DNA of 64,000 nucleotides. Source: Marinarcus sediminis. Lineage in GTDB: Bacteria; Campylobacterota; Campylobacteria; Campylobacterales; Arcobacteraceae. The stretch spans positions 620,001 to 684,000 of the forward strand of contig NZ_CP182357.1 of assembly GCF_048571275.1 (NCBI RefSeq), read 5' to 3'. Shown here one piece after another: positions 43,799-52,739 of this stretch (position 1 is the stretch's first letter; each line of letters starts with the position of its first letter). Made by a program: the position numbers and the translations under genes. The notes below the pieces were generated by a model, which did not search any database, was not told the origin of the DNA, and was given only the letters and a program-made list of their open reading frames with translations.

Positions 43799-44682
43799 AT
43801 ATATTAATAATAGAAAACGAAGTTTACTTAGCACAAAAAGTTGTGTCACGATTGTTGGATGATGGTCACTCATGTGTCTATGCAGAGGGTCCAAATGCGG
43901 TACCTGATTCAATCGATTTTGATACGGTTTTACTTTCAACCTCTATGCCAAGTCTTAACTACAATGAAATTATTAAAAAATTTGAACACTCTATTGTTAT
44001 TCTTCTTGTTTCATACATCAGTGATGAAACGGTAACTGACCCAATTAAAGCAGGTGCAAAAGATTATATTATGAAGCCTTTCATCATGGATGAGCTTTTA
44101 CGAAAAATTTACCACTTCAAAGATTGTCGACAACTCAAACAAGAGCTTCAAACCATGAGAAACTATTTGGACTTTATCTTCAGAGATATTGATTTAAGCG
44201 AATCAAATGTAGTGGTTGAATTGCCCCTTCTTATTGAAACCAATTCACAAAAATGTGTTGATAAAATTGCCTTTGAGTTCTCTTATAAACTCAATTTACC
44301 CATTAAGTTTATTTCACTTGCTAAAGACAATTGGCAAAAAGAGATTCAAGCAAATAAAAACAAAGAGTTACTTTATTTAACCGATTATCACACTTTAAAA
44401 AAATCATCAAAAGATAATCTAAATGCCCTCATTGAAACAAAAAAATGTTTGATTTGTTCTTTAGAGTCTGAAAATGAATTCCCATATAATAAAACAAGAG
44501 TTAAAAAAACGGATATGGTAGTCATTAACGATAACATCATGACCATTAATGATTATGTTAAGTTGATGGTTGTCTCTTTCCAAGGAAAATATCCCGATAC
44601 CGAATTATCCAAAAAACTGGGGATTTCAAGAAAATCACTTTGGGAAAAACGAAAAAAACTCAATATTGAAAAGAAAAAATAA
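43795..44682 (+). CDS. Atypical response regulator of the HP1021/CemR type
   Basis: 295 residues. The receiver-like domain (1-115) lacks normal phosphorylation residues: the phospho-acceptor site reads VLLSTSMP (Ser48 in place of Asp), and the acidic pocket is IENE; Lys in IMKPF remains. The middle region is a reduced remnant without Walker motifs, and the C terminus is a Fis-like helix-turn-helix (LSKKLGISRKSLWEKRKKL). Gene order ispDF - regulator - pgpA is the one seen for HP1021 and Cj1608, global regulators of metabolism and replication initiation. Its targets in this genome cannot be read here. Confidence 0.85.
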   Translation: MNILIIENEVYLAQKVVSRLLDDGHSCVYAEGPNAVPDSIDFDTVLLSTSMPSLNYNEIIKKFEHSIVILLVSYISDETVTDPIKAGAKDYIMKPFIMDELLRKIYHFKDCRQLKQELQTMRNYLDFIFRDIDLSESNVVVELPLLIETNSQKCVDKIAFEFSYKLNLPIKFISLAKDNWQKEIQANKNKELLYLTDYHTLKKSSKDNLNALIETKKCLICSLESENEFPYNKTRVKKTDMVVINDNIMTINDYVKLMVVSFQGKYPDTELSKKLGISRKSLWEKRKKLNIEKKK

Positions 44683-44691
44683 GGAACCCCT

Positions 44692-45162
44692 TTGAGAAAA
44701 CTATTTTTAACACTTTTTTACACAGGATTAAGTCCAAAAGCACCCGGAACAGTTGGAAGCTTATTGGCGTTAATTTTAGGTCTTGGTTTACTGCAATATA
44801 TTTCAGTATCAAACCTTTTTATGCTTTCAATTCTAATTACCGTCATTGCTGTGAAACAAATAAACATCTACGAAAAAGAGATGGGCGTACATGATGGTAA
44901 AGAGATTGTAATTGATGAATTAGCTGGAATGTGGATTACCCTAAGTATTTGTGGGATTACCAACGAGAACATGCTTTACGTTGCGCCATTGGCGTTTTTA
45001 TACTTCAGACTCTTTGATATTTGGAAACCTTCCATTATTGGAAGAATTGACAAAAACGTAGAAGGCGGTTGGGGTGTCATGGGCGATGATGTTATTGCTG
45101 GAATCGCAGCAGGTGTTGCCACCAGTGCAACGTACCAACTTTTGGTACAGTTTGTTTTATAA
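44692..45162 (+). CDS. pgpA: Phosphatidylglycerophosphatase A
   Basis: 156 residues with about three or four membrane segments. Family motifs are LSPKAPGTVGSL, the acidic DGKEIVIDELAGMW and FDIWKPSIIGRID, plus GDDVIAGI. It removes phosphate from phosphatidylglycerophosphate in the inner membrane. The start is TTG 44692 with AAGGAA upstream, nine bases after the regulator gene, so the three genes form an operon. Confidence 0.9.
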   Translation: MRKLFLTLFYTGLSPKAPGTVGSLLALILGLGLLQYISVSNLFMLSILITVIAVKQINIYEKEMGVHDGKEIVIDELAGMWITLSICGITNENMLYVAPLAFLYFRLFDIWKPSIIGRIDKNVEGGWGVMGDDVIAGIAAGVATSATYQLLVQFVL

Positions 45163-45276
45163 CTTTACAGTTTAACTTCAGATAGGCTTGGAATATGGTC
45201 ACTGTATGCTAACCAATCTTTATAATATAAAACTTTGAAAAGATGTCGTAAAAGAGTGTAGTGTTTTGTGGAAGGT

Positions 45277-45346
45277 CAAGGCGAAGTTTAGAATTTATGA
45301 GGAGCGTACACGCAAGTACGTGACGATTAAATTCTAAACTTCAACG
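45277..45346 (+). repeat. Dispersed structured element, copy B
   Basis: Starts CAAGGCGAAG and ends TTCAACG. The outer stem GTTTAGAATTTA / TAAATTCTAAAC (12 bp) encloses GGAGC, inner stem CGTAC/GTACG and GTGAC. It is the plus-strand counterpart of copy A (18909-18980), with the same conserved boxes but different, still complementary stems. It lies between the ends of pgpA and carA, which converge. Confidence 0.7.
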
Positions 45347-45354
45347 AAAGAGTT

Positions 45355-45371
45355 GCGCAAAAAAGCTGCGC
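45355..45371 (-). terminator. Small hairpin at the carA end
   Basis: GCGCA (45355-45359) pairs with TGCGC (45367-45371) around a seven-base loop with an A/T run. It touches the carA stop. Possible terminator, weak. Confidence 0.35.
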
Positions 45372-46495
45372 TATTTTACGATATCGGCGAATTGTTTGAA
45401 GATATATTTAGACTCATGCGGCCCTGGGCTCGCTTCTGGGTGATGTTGAACGGAAAAAATATTTTTATTGTTGTATTTTACCCCTTCAATGGTGTTATCA
45501 AACAGATTTATGTGTGTTACTTCTGCAATTTCCACGATCTTATCGGGTACATTGTAGTTGTGGTTTTGTGCTGTAATTTCTACAACTTTGGTCACTGGAT
45601 TGGCTACAGGATGGTTACCACCATGTTGTCCAAATTTCAGTTTGTATGTATCATATCCATGTGCAATTGAGAGCATTTGGTGTCCTAAACAAATTGCAAA
45701 AATTGGGATATCTTTTGCAATTAATTTTTGAACCTCTTTTTTCTCATTTTTAAGTGTCAAGGGATCACCTGGTCCATTTGATAGAAAAATTCCACCAATT
45801 TCACCTGAATCAAATCGTGCAATTAAATCTTCGGCTTTAAAATTTGATGGTACAACTTCTACTTCAAGTCCCACTTGTACCAGTTCATTTAAAATATTTC
45901 TTTTTACACCAAAATCAATAACAATAACTTTTTTGTCGCTCATCATTGCTTTGTTGTATTCGAGTTTATCGTGGTTCCAAGCTCCAAATTTGTGGATATA
46001 TGACTCTTTTGTTGAAACTTGTTCAATGTAATTAATATCTTCAATTCTTGGACTTTCCGCTAAAAGTTTTGCCAGCTCTTCTTTGGATGAAATTTCTGTT
46101 GAAGCTATCATCATCATAGCCCCTTCATCTCTTAGCATTTTAGTGATGTATCGAGTGTCAATATTACAAATACCCAAAACATTGTGCTCTTTTAAAAGTG
46201 AATCTAAATCGCCCTCTGCTCTAAAGTTTGAATATTCACTGTGATAATTTCGTACCAACACACCTTTACAATGTGCTGTTTTGCTCTCCATGTCATCTTT
46301 GTTGACACCTACATTTCCAATTTCTGGCATAGTAAATGTGATAAACTGTCCTGCATAACTTGGATCAGTAATAATTTCTTGGTAACCGGTTAATGATGTA
46401 TTAAATACAATTTCACCAACACTTGTACCCGTTGCACCAAATGAATTTGCTTCTAAAAACGTACCGTTTTCTAAATATATCCATACATTTTGCAT
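45371..46495 (-). CDS. carA: Carbamoyl-phosphate synthase small (glutaminase) subunit
   Basis: 374 residues. The N-terminal half (VYLENGTFLEANSFGATG-like start; FNTSLTGYQEIITDPSYAGQ) is the CarA-specific domain, and the C-terminal half is a class I glutamine amidotransferase with nucleophile Cys in AICLGHQMLSIAHG and His/Glu in HHPEASPG. It supplies ammonia to CarB for arginine and pyrimidine synthesis; carB is not in the window. The start follows the DUF507 gene by one base. Confidence 0.95.
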   Translation of the reverse strand: MQNVWIYLENGTFLEANSFGATGTSVGEIVFNTSLTGYQEIITDPSYAGQFITFTMPEIGNVGVNKDDMESKTAHCKGVLVRNYHSEYSNFRAEGDLDSLLKEHNVLGICNIDTRYITKMLRDEGAMMMIASTEISSKEELAKLLAESPRIEDINYIEQVSTKESYIHKFGAWNHDKLEYNKAMMSDKKVIVIDFGVKRNILNELVQVGLEVEVVPSNFKAEDLIARFDSGEIGGIFLSNGPGDPLTLKNEKKEVQKLIAKDIPIFAICLGHQMLSIAHGYDTYKLKFGQHGGNHPVANPVTKVVEITAQNHNYNVPDKIVEIAEVTHINLFDNTIEGVKYNNKNIFSVQHHPEASPGPHESKYIFKQFADIVK

Positions 46496-46496
46496 A

Positions 46497-47048
46497 TTAC
46501 ATTAAACCTCTTTTTATTAATTCTTCTTCATACAATCTTTGATAAATCAAATCATAATCCTCAGTTCCTGGTATTAACTTTCTTTTATAACTTTTAATTT
46601 TTTGAAAAACCGCATCGTCTGCCTCTTCAAAACCTTTTAAAAACTCATCAATAGAAGCAAAAATTACGTTTTTTACTTGATTATCTGAAACCGTATAGTG
46701 GATAAAATCCTCTTCCCATAAATAATCTAAAACTTGGTGCGCAATGTCAGTATATCTGTCTTCATTATTTAAAATCACACCGGCTTCATTTGCCATTCTT
46801 TTTTTCGCCATCCAAAAAAGTTGTTTATAATCGGCATTATAAAACTCAATGTTCTCTTCTTGCTCTTTAAGCATGGCATCCACTTTTTCGTCTAAGTCCA
46901 ACTCTTTATCAATATCCGCATCTAAGATTCTTTCAATCTCTTTTGCAATACTCTCTTTCGTCTTTCTGATCTCAACAAACGGACAATTTACCAGATCTCT
47001 TGCAATTCTTCTTGCAATATATGCAGTATGATGTAACTTCATTTTCAT
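46497..47048 (-). CDS. DUF507 family protein
   Basis: 183 residues, acidic and helical, with no signal peptide. It consists of two similar halves (each with a helix pair ending in an LDYLWEEDF- or LYEEELIKRG-like stretch), matching the DUF507 family of unknown function found in Campylobacterota and Aquificota. It lies between purA and carA with gaps of 4 and 1 bp, so it is in one transcription unit with nucleotide biosynthesis genes. Function unknown. Confidence 0.75.
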   Translation of the reverse strand: MKMKLHHTAYIARRIARDLVNCPFVEIRKTKESIAKEIERILDADIDKELDLDEKVDAMLKEQEENIEFYNADYKQLFWMAKKRMANEAGVILNNEDRYTDIAHQVLDYLWEEDFIHYTVSDNQVKNVIFASIDEFLKGFEEADDAVFQKIKSYKRKLIPGTEDYDLIYQRLYEEELIKRGLM

Positions 47049-47052
47049 ATTA

Positions 47053-48303
47053 TTATCCTCTTATTATTGTATCGTCTCTTTCTGGTGATGTTGAAACAAT
47101 CCCAACTTTCACACCAGTTACCTCTTCTATTGTGTTAATATATTTTTTTGCATTTTCTGGCAGTGCATCGAATTCTCTGATTCCAACAACACTTTCCCAC
47201 CCATCAATCTCTTTATAGACAGCTTTTGCTGTCTCTAAAGCCGTTGGTACATAATCAATGATTTGACCATCAACTTCATATGCAACACACACTTTAATTT
47301 TAGCAAAACCATCCAAAACATCCAGTTTCATGAGTGCCAATTGGTCACAACCATTAAGTCGTGAAGCGTGTTTAACGGCAACCGCATCAAACCAACCACA
47401 TCTTCTTCTTCGACCAGTAGTTGTTCCATACTCTTTCCCAACCTCAGCCATGATGTCACCTTCTTTTCCAAAGTCTTCACTTGGGAAAGGTCCATTACCC
47501 ACTCTCGTACAATATGCTTTGGTAATTCCAGTTACAATTCCAATATCTTTTGGATTGATTCCCAACCCCGTACATGCTCCTGCACTTACCGTACTTGAAG
47601 AGGTTACATAAGGATAGGTTCCATGGTCAATGTCCAACATAGTACCTTGCGCACCCTCAAGAAGAATTTTTTTGTTCTCATCAAGCGCTTTCCAAATCAT
47701 GTTAGTAGTGTTCGTAACAAATGGAGACAACTCTTTACTGTACCCGTTTAACGTTTCAAGTAACTCTTGTGCTTTGGGTGTTTCAATTTCCAAAACATCA
47801 AAAATGGCTCTGTTTTGTTCAAAATTTTCAAGAATTTTATCACAAAGATTTTTAGGGTTAAGCAATTCACCTACTCGAAAACCCACTCTGTTTATTTTAT
47901 CTGAATACGCAGGGCCAATTCCTTTTCCTGTTGTACCAATGGCATTAACACCTTTGAGTTTCTCTTTTGCTTGATCAATCAACGCATGATATGGCAAATT
48001 CAGGTGTGCTCTGTCTGAAATAAACAATCGCCCTTCTAAATGGCTGAATTGCTCCATCTCTTTGATCAATGATTCCGGAGAAAGAACCACTCCATTCCCA
48101 ATAATATTAATTGCTTTTGGATTTAAAATACCAGAAGGCACTAAATGCAGAGCATATCGTACACCATCAACCCAAATAGTATGTCCTGCATTGTGTCCAC
48201 CTTGACTTCTGCATACCACATCATACTGTTGAGCCAGCATATCAACAATCTTACCTTTACCTTCATCACCCCACTGAATACCTACGATTACATCTGCTTT
48301 CAT
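47053..48303 (-). CDS. purA: Adenylosuccinate synthase
   Basis: 416 residues. It begins with VIVGIQWGDEGKGKIVD, the GTP-binding loop with catalytic Asp, and contains HNAGHTIW and TTTGRRRRCGWFD. It joins IMP and aspartate in AMP synthesis. It ends 4 bases before the DUF507 gene and begins one base after hisZ, so it is in the same minus-strand operon. Confidence 0.96.
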   Translation of the reverse strand: MKADVIVGIQWGDEGKGKIVDMLAQQYDVVCRSQGGHNAGHTIWVDGVRYALHLVPSGILNPKAINIIGNGVVLSPESLIKEMEQFSHLEGRLFISDRAHLNLPYHALIDQAKEKLKGVNAIGTTGKGIGPAYSDKINRVGFRVGELLNPKNLCDKILENFEQNRAIFDVLEIETPKAQELLETLNGYSKELSPFVTNTTNMIWKALDENKKILLEGAQGTMLDIDHGTYPYVTSSSTVSAGACTGLGINPKDIGIVTGITKAYCTRVGNGPFPSEDFGKEGDIMAEVGKEYGTTTGRRRRCGWFDAVAVKHASRLNGCDQLALMKLDVLDGFAKIKVCVAYEVDGQIIDYVPTALETAKAVYKEIDGWESVVGIREFDALPENAKKYINTIEEVTGVKVGIVSTSPERDDTIIRG

Positions 48304-48304
48304 T

Positions 48305-49150
48305 TTAATCCTCTAGAACTTTTAATAAATTGTCTGAATAAAGTGCAAAACCTAAAGAGTTCATCCCTTCACTTTTATAGCTTCCACCATTACATAAAAC
48401 TAAATTTTTCTCAATCACTCTGTAATAAATATCATCATAATATTTCATACAACCATAATACAATGGCGAAATGACAATATTTGAATACTCAATTTTTAAG
48501 ACGGTATGTAACAGTTTTTCCAATTCAGTTTTAACACTTTTGGGTGCAAAATCAATTGCACTTTTTAAATCTTCAACACTTTTAACTCGAAGGAGTCTAT
48601 TTAACCACTCAACTTTGAGTTCAAACAGTGCTGCAATTTCACCTTTTTTAAATAACTCAATATCAATATTTAACTCTTGTGTCACCACTTTAGGAATATT
48701 GATATTTGAAATTTGTAAAATGGGTTCAATCTTTAACTCTTTTAAAATATCAGCGGTTAAGCTGATAATATCACCAATGTTGTCATGATCAATCCATTCG
48801 CACCCTATTTGATAATCTTCATTTGAAGGGTAAGTAAACACCGGTTGAATATAAAACCATTTTTTGTGCGTTGTTGTTCGCCCCAACCTTTTGGTAATAA
48901 TTCTGACCACATCCAGTGTTGAATCGGCTCTTAACGCCACTTGCTCATTTTGCTCATCCGAAATCGTAATGAGTTTTCTTTCATTTTCTATACTTTGATG
49001 TTGTGAATACGAAAAATTCGGCGTAATAACTTCTTCAAAACCGCTCTCATAAAAGAACTGACTGACTTTTGTCTCTAATTCTCTTTTTTTCTTCGCTGTT
49101 TTTCCAAAGTATAAACGACTTCCTTTTGGTATTTCATGTTCAAAAATCAT
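48305..49150 (-). CDS. hisZ: HisZ-like ATP phosphoribosyltransferase regulatory subunit
   Basis: 281 residues of the histidyl-tRNA-synthetase-like fold. EVITPNFSYSQ, then ALRADSTLDVVRI (motif 2 region) and IQPVFTYP correspond to HisS motifs, but the anticodon-binding domain is absent. HisZ partners with a short HisG in histidine synthesis. It is translationally linked to purA (one base) and overlaps the aminotransferase gene by one base. The HisG partner is not in the window. Confidence 0.82.
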   Translation of the reverse strand: MIFEHEIPKGSRLYFGKTAKKKRELETKVSQFFYESGFEEVITPNFSYSQHQSIENERKLITISDEQNEQVALRADSTLDVVRIITKRLGRTTTHKKWFYIQPVFTYPSNEDYQIGCEWIDHDNIGDIISLTADILKELKIEPILQISNINIPKVVTQELNIDIELFKKGEIAALFELKVEWLNRLLRVKSVEDLKSAIDFAPKSVKTELEKLLHTVLKIEYSNIVISPLYYGCMKYYDDIYYRVIEKNLVLCNGGSYKSEGMNSLGFALYSDNLLKVLED

Positions 49151-50256
49151 CAGTTACCTTTAAACATATTTTGTGCAAATACTTTATTTGCTGTTCCGTC
49201 AAAAGTTCGTAAACCCAAATCTTGAAGGGTTAATTCAACGGCATTGACTGCCCAAGAAGCCTCAAAATCTTCCACCAATCCCATGTGATTGATTCTGAAA
49301 ATCTTACCTTTTAAGTCATCTTGCCCACCCGCAATGTTTACATTGTACTTGTTTTTTAGGATTTTTCTGATTTCATCCGCTTTTTCTGTAAAAATTGTGG
49401 TCATTGCAAGTGCAGGAGTTTTTGGATAAATCTCCAAATCAATTGCTTTAAGTGCCTCTTGCGTAGCAAGAGCTCTTTTGCTTGTTTGAGTATAAAGCAC
49501 TTCAAACCCATCTTCTTTAATTTTGGTTAAAACCGCTTTTAATCCAATAATCAAAGTTGTTGCAGCTGTCCAAGCTGTGGTATTGGTTCGTTGTTTTTTA
49601 ATTTCAGTTGCCAAATTTAAATAATATCCAAATGGTTTTTTATTGATTTTTTCAACCGCTTCATTGCCTAAACCAATCATTGCCAGTCCAGGAGGAAGCA
49701 TCAACGCTTTTTGACTCCCCGTAATGACTGCATCTAAATGGGTGGTATCAATTTTTTCAACTCCAATGGCAGTAATTCCGTCAGCCACAATGGTAATATC
49801 TTTATTGATTTTTTTAACCGCTTGAGCAATGGCTTCAACTGGATGTCTTAATCCACCCGCACTTTCACATATTTGAATAAAAATGGCGTCAATTGAACTG
49901 TCTGCTTTGATCGCATTAACAACCTCATCCACACTTACAGGGGTATTCCACTCATGTTGAATTTCAGTGTAATCAATCTTGAAAGCTTGAGCAATTTTTC
50001 CAAATCTTTCACCAAATTTTCCTGAGTTGATTGTCAAGGCTTTTTGATGACAAAGGTTAGTCACACAAGCTTCCATTGCACCTGTACCACTTGATGCCAA
50101 CATAACGACTTCTGGCATATCAAAAATTTCTATTAATAATTCTCTTGTTTGAGCGAAAATCTTTTCAAATTCTGGAGTTCTATGATGTATTGTAATATCC
50201 GACATTGCTGTTCTAACAAATTCTGGGACAGGAGTTGGCCCTGGCGTTAATAACAT
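49150..50256 (-). CDS. Class V PLP aminotransferase (alanine-glyoxylate / serine-pyruvate type)
   Basis: 368 residues. It starts MLLTPGPTPVP, with HHRTPEF, ASSGTGAMEACVTNL and the PLP lysine in ITGSQKALMLPPGLA, as in alanine-glyoxylate and serine-pyruvate aminotransferases. The exact amino donor is not certain; serine or alanine with glyoxylate is most likely. It overlaps hisZ by one base and lies in the operon with purA. AAAAGGATT precedes the start. Confidence 0.8.
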   Translation of the reverse strand: MLLTPGPTPVPEFVRTAMSDITIHHRTPEFEKIFAQTRELLIEIFDMPEVVMLASSGTGAMEACVTNLCHQKALTINSGKFGERFGKIAQAFKIDYTEIQHEWNTPVSVDEVVNAIKADSSIDAIFIQICESAGGLRHPVEAIAQAVKKINKDITIVADGITAIGVEKIDTTHLDAVITGSQKALMLPPGLAMIGLGNEAVEKINKKPFGYYLNLATEIKKQRTNTTAWTAATTLIIGLKAVLTKIKEDGFEVLYTQTSKRALATQEALKAIDLEIYPKTPALAMTTIFTEKADEIRKILKNKYNVNIAGGQDDLKGKIFRINHMGLVEDFEASWAVNAVELTLQDLGLRTFDGTANKVFAQNMFKGN

Positions 50257-50376
50257 ATATAATCCTTTTCTCTTTTTAGTAAAACGGGATATTTTATCGA
50301 AAAATAAATTATGAAAAGGTTAAGCAATTTGATTGAAAGAAAAGGGACGGTGATTTTATAAAAAAGAGTAGGAGCA

Positions 50377-50414
50377 AAATCAAAAAAACAGATACTTTAC
50401 TGTTTTTTTGATTT
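50377..50414 (-). terminator. Terminator of purM
   Basis: Perfect 15-bp stem (50377-50391 / 50400-50414) with an eight-base loop, 13 bases beyond the purM stop; the minus-strand copy carries a seven-T run in the right arm. Confidence 0.7.
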
Positions 50415-50427
50415 ATTATACAAAAGA

Positions 50428-51423
50428 CTAAATGTACTCAACGCCTTTAGCGCCAGCTGCGATTTCACCAATGACATAACCATCAGTTGAAGCTAAAATG
50501 GCATCCACATTTGAAGGGTTCACCACAAGAATCATTCCCACACCCATATTGAATGTTCGGAACATCTCTTCTTGCTCTACGTGCTCTCCCATGAGTTGAA
50601 AAATAGGTAATACTTTTATTGCATCTCTTTTGATAACGGCTTTGAAATTATCCGGTAAAACTCGTGGTAAATTTTCTGTAATCCCACCACCTGTAATATG
50701 TGCCAAGGCATTAATTTTCTCTTTATTGGCTTTAAACTCTTTGACATAAATTCGTGTTGGTTCAAGAAGAACATCAATAAGTTTTTTTCCATTAAAATCA
50801 TCTTCAAATTTCATTCCCAGTTTTTCTAACAGCAGTTTTCTCACCAATGAAAAACCATTTGAGTGGATACCAGAACTTGGCAATGCGATGAGTTTATCCC
50901 CCGCATCAATTCTTTCAATTCGATTTAACTCTGATTTTTCTGCAATACCTACACAAAAACCAGCTAAGTCAAAATCGCCCTCTTTGTACATTCCTGGCAT
51001 TTCTGCTGTTTCACCACCTACAAGTGCGCATTCACTTCGAATACACCCTTCGGCAATTCCTTTAACAACGGCTGTTGCTTCTTCAACTTCAAGTTTTGCT
51101 GTTGCATAATAGTCTAAAAAGAACAGTGGCTCTCCAAAATTACACAATAAATCATTGGTACACATTGCAACCAAATCAATACCCACTGTATCAAACTTTC
51201 TTGAATCAATCGCTAATTTTAGTTTTGTTCCAACACCATCTGTTCCTGAAAGTATTACGGGTTCTTTATACCCTTTTGGAAGTTCAAATGCACCCGCAAA
51301 TGAACCAATCCCTCCCAATACACCAGGAATCATTGTTGATTTTACAAGGGGTTTAATATTTTCTACAAATTGATTTCCAGCATCGATATCAACGCCAGCA
51401 TCTTTATAGCTTACTGTTGCCAT
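50428..51423 (-). CDS. purM: Phosphoribosylformylglycinamidine cyclo-ligase
   Basis: 331 residues with the PurM fold: YKDAGVDIDAGNQFV at the start, SGTDGVGTKLKLA and VGGETAEMPGMY, then ALAHITGGGITENLPRVLP. It closes the imidazole ring in purine synthesis, forming AIR, which thiC also uses. AAAGGT precedes the start. It is a single-gene unit with its own terminator, and its start faces the speE-like gene across 141 bp. Confidence 0.95.
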   Translation of the reverse strand: MATVSYKDAGVDIDAGNQFVENIKPLVKSTMIPGVLGGIGSFAGAFELPKGYKEPVILSGTDGVGTKLKLAIDSRKFDTVGIDLVAMCTNDLLCNFGEPLFFLDYYATAKLEVEEATAVVKGIAEGCIRSECALVGGETAEMPGMYKEGDFDLAGFCVGIAEKSELNRIERIDAGDKLIALPSSGIHSNGFSLVRKLLLEKLGMKFEDDFNGKKLIDVLLEPTRIYVKEFKANKEKINALAHITGGGITENLPRVLPDNFKAVIKRDAIKVLPIFQLMGEHVEQEEMFRTFNMGVGMILVVNPSNVDAILASTDGYVIGEIAAGAKGVEYI

Positions 51424-51564
51424 TTTTTACCTTTAATATGTCACAAATACTCTTGTCGACTTTAAATTTACGTATAAATTTTCCAGCTAGTCGAATATTT
51501 TTATATACTTTAAAATTTTTTCGCTATTATAACAAAAAATTAATAAAAGATAAGGACTTACGAT

Positions 51565-52119
51565 ATGTCAAGTATAGAAAATAAAAATTTTGCTTTTAAT
51601 GAAATGATGGTACATGTTCCTTTATGTACACATATAGAACCTAAAAATATTTTAATTGTAGGCAGTGTGGATGATGAATTTAAAGCCGAAGTTGCAAAAC
51701 ACAAAGTAAACGCCCAATATGGCGATACTTCAATTATTAATTCAAAAGATGAAAAAGATGTGGATGTTATTATTTTAAACAATACCAATATAGATGAAAT
51801 GCTTTTAGCCAATATTCAAAGAGTTTTAAAAGATGACGGAATTTTAGCTTTTGAAACAGAAAGTTTTGGTAATGACGAAGCAAAATTGAAAGCCGATTTA
51901 GCCCTTGCTGGGCAAAACTTTTGGATAGCAATGCCTTTTAAATTTGGGCACAACACGTCAATTTTGGCCTCTAAAAAATACCATCCAACAGCAGATATTG
52001 TATTGCAAGTATCGGATTTGCTTGATGATGTAAACTACTATTCAACCGAAGTACACAGTGCCGCTTTTGTATTCCCTGCATATATTCACAGAAAATTAAC
52101 AGGAATAGCAAAAAGATAA
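51565..52119 (+). CDS. Degenerate spermidine-synthase-like protein
   Basis: 184 residues, well short of the 260-290 of normal SpeE. The fold and the C-terminal block (PFKFGHNTSILASKKYHPTAD, then YYSTEVHSAAFVFPAYI) match spermidine synthase. However, the glycine-rich SAM loop is replaced by ILIVGSVDDEF, and the region with the catalytic Asp reads VIILNNTNID. Enzymatic activity is therefore doubtful. It is followed by coaE and dapF. AAGGACT precedes the ATG; TATTAT at 51525-51530 may be the -10 box. Confidence 0.72.
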   Translation: MSSIENKNFAFNEMMVHVPLCTHIEPKNILIVGSVDDEFKAEVAKHKVNAQYGDTSIINSKDEKDVDVIILNNTNIDEMLLANIQRVLKDDGILAFETESFGNDEAKLKADLALAGQNFWIAMPFKFGHNTSILASKKYHPTADIVLQVSDLLDDVNYYSTEVHSAAFVFPAYIHRKLTGIAKR

Positions 52120-52137
52120 TTTATATATAACATGTAG

Positions 52138-52143
52138 TATAAT
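52138..52143 (+). promoter_or_regulatory. -10 box five bases before the coaE start
   Basis: TATAAT at 52138-52143 and ATG at 52149. No Shine-Dalgarno; leaderless transcript probable. Confidence 0.6.
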
Positions 52144-52148
52144 TGCGC

Positions 52149-52739
52149 ATGAATAATGAAACATTTAAACACGCAATTGCTTTAACAGGTGGAATCGCAA
52201 CGGGTAAAAGTACCGTTTGCAGCCTTTTAAAGCTGCATGGGTTTTTAACCATCGATGCGGATAAAATTGCTCACGCCTTACTGGATGCACACAGTTCTAC
52301 CATTGCTTCGATGTTTGGTAAACAATATGTTCAAGACGGAAAAGTACTCAGAAAAGAGTTGGGTAAAATTATCTTCTCAAATGAAGCCAATAAACTCAAA
52401 CTTGAAGCCTTTATTCACCCACTTATTCAAGAGACGATTGAAAAAGAAGCCGTCATTTTTGAAGCAGCAGGAAAACCTTATTTTATAGATATTCCGCTCT
52501 TTTTTGAAAAAATGCACTACCCTATTTCTAAATGTGTTGTTGTTTATACGCCAAAAGCGTTACAACTTAAACGATTGATGTCAAGAGATCAAATTTCACA
52601 AGAAGAAGCAGAACTTAAAATGTCAAACCAAATGGACATTGAAAAGAAAAAAGAGTTGGCCACTTTTGTAATTGATAATTCAACCACACTAAAAAACCTT
52701 CAAAATGAAGTCGAACGAGTAAAAGGAGAACTTTTATGA
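52149..52739 (+). CDS. coaE: Dephospho-CoA kinase
   Basis: 196 residues. The P-loop is LTGGIATGKSTV near the start, DADKIAH follows, and FIDIPLFFEK is the substrate-binding block. It catalyses the last step of coenzyme A synthesis. I place the start at ATG 52149; an in-frame TTG at 52143 overlaps the -10 box. The stop overlaps the dapF start (ATGA), so coaE and dapF are coupled. Confidence 0.93.
   Translation: MNNETFKHAIALTGGIATGKSTVCSLLKLHGFLTIDADKIAHALLDAHSSTIASMFGKQYVQDGKVLRKELGKIIFSNEANKLKLEAFIHPLIQETIEKEAVIFEAAGKPYFIDIPLFFEKMHYPISKCVVVYTPKALQLKRLMSRDQISQEEAELKMSNQMDIEKKKELATFVIDNSTTLKNLQNEVERVKGELL

Noticed and set aside
45353..45670. 105-codon plus-strand frame opposite carA
   Set aside because: It is antisense to conserved carA sequence and has no ribosome binding site.
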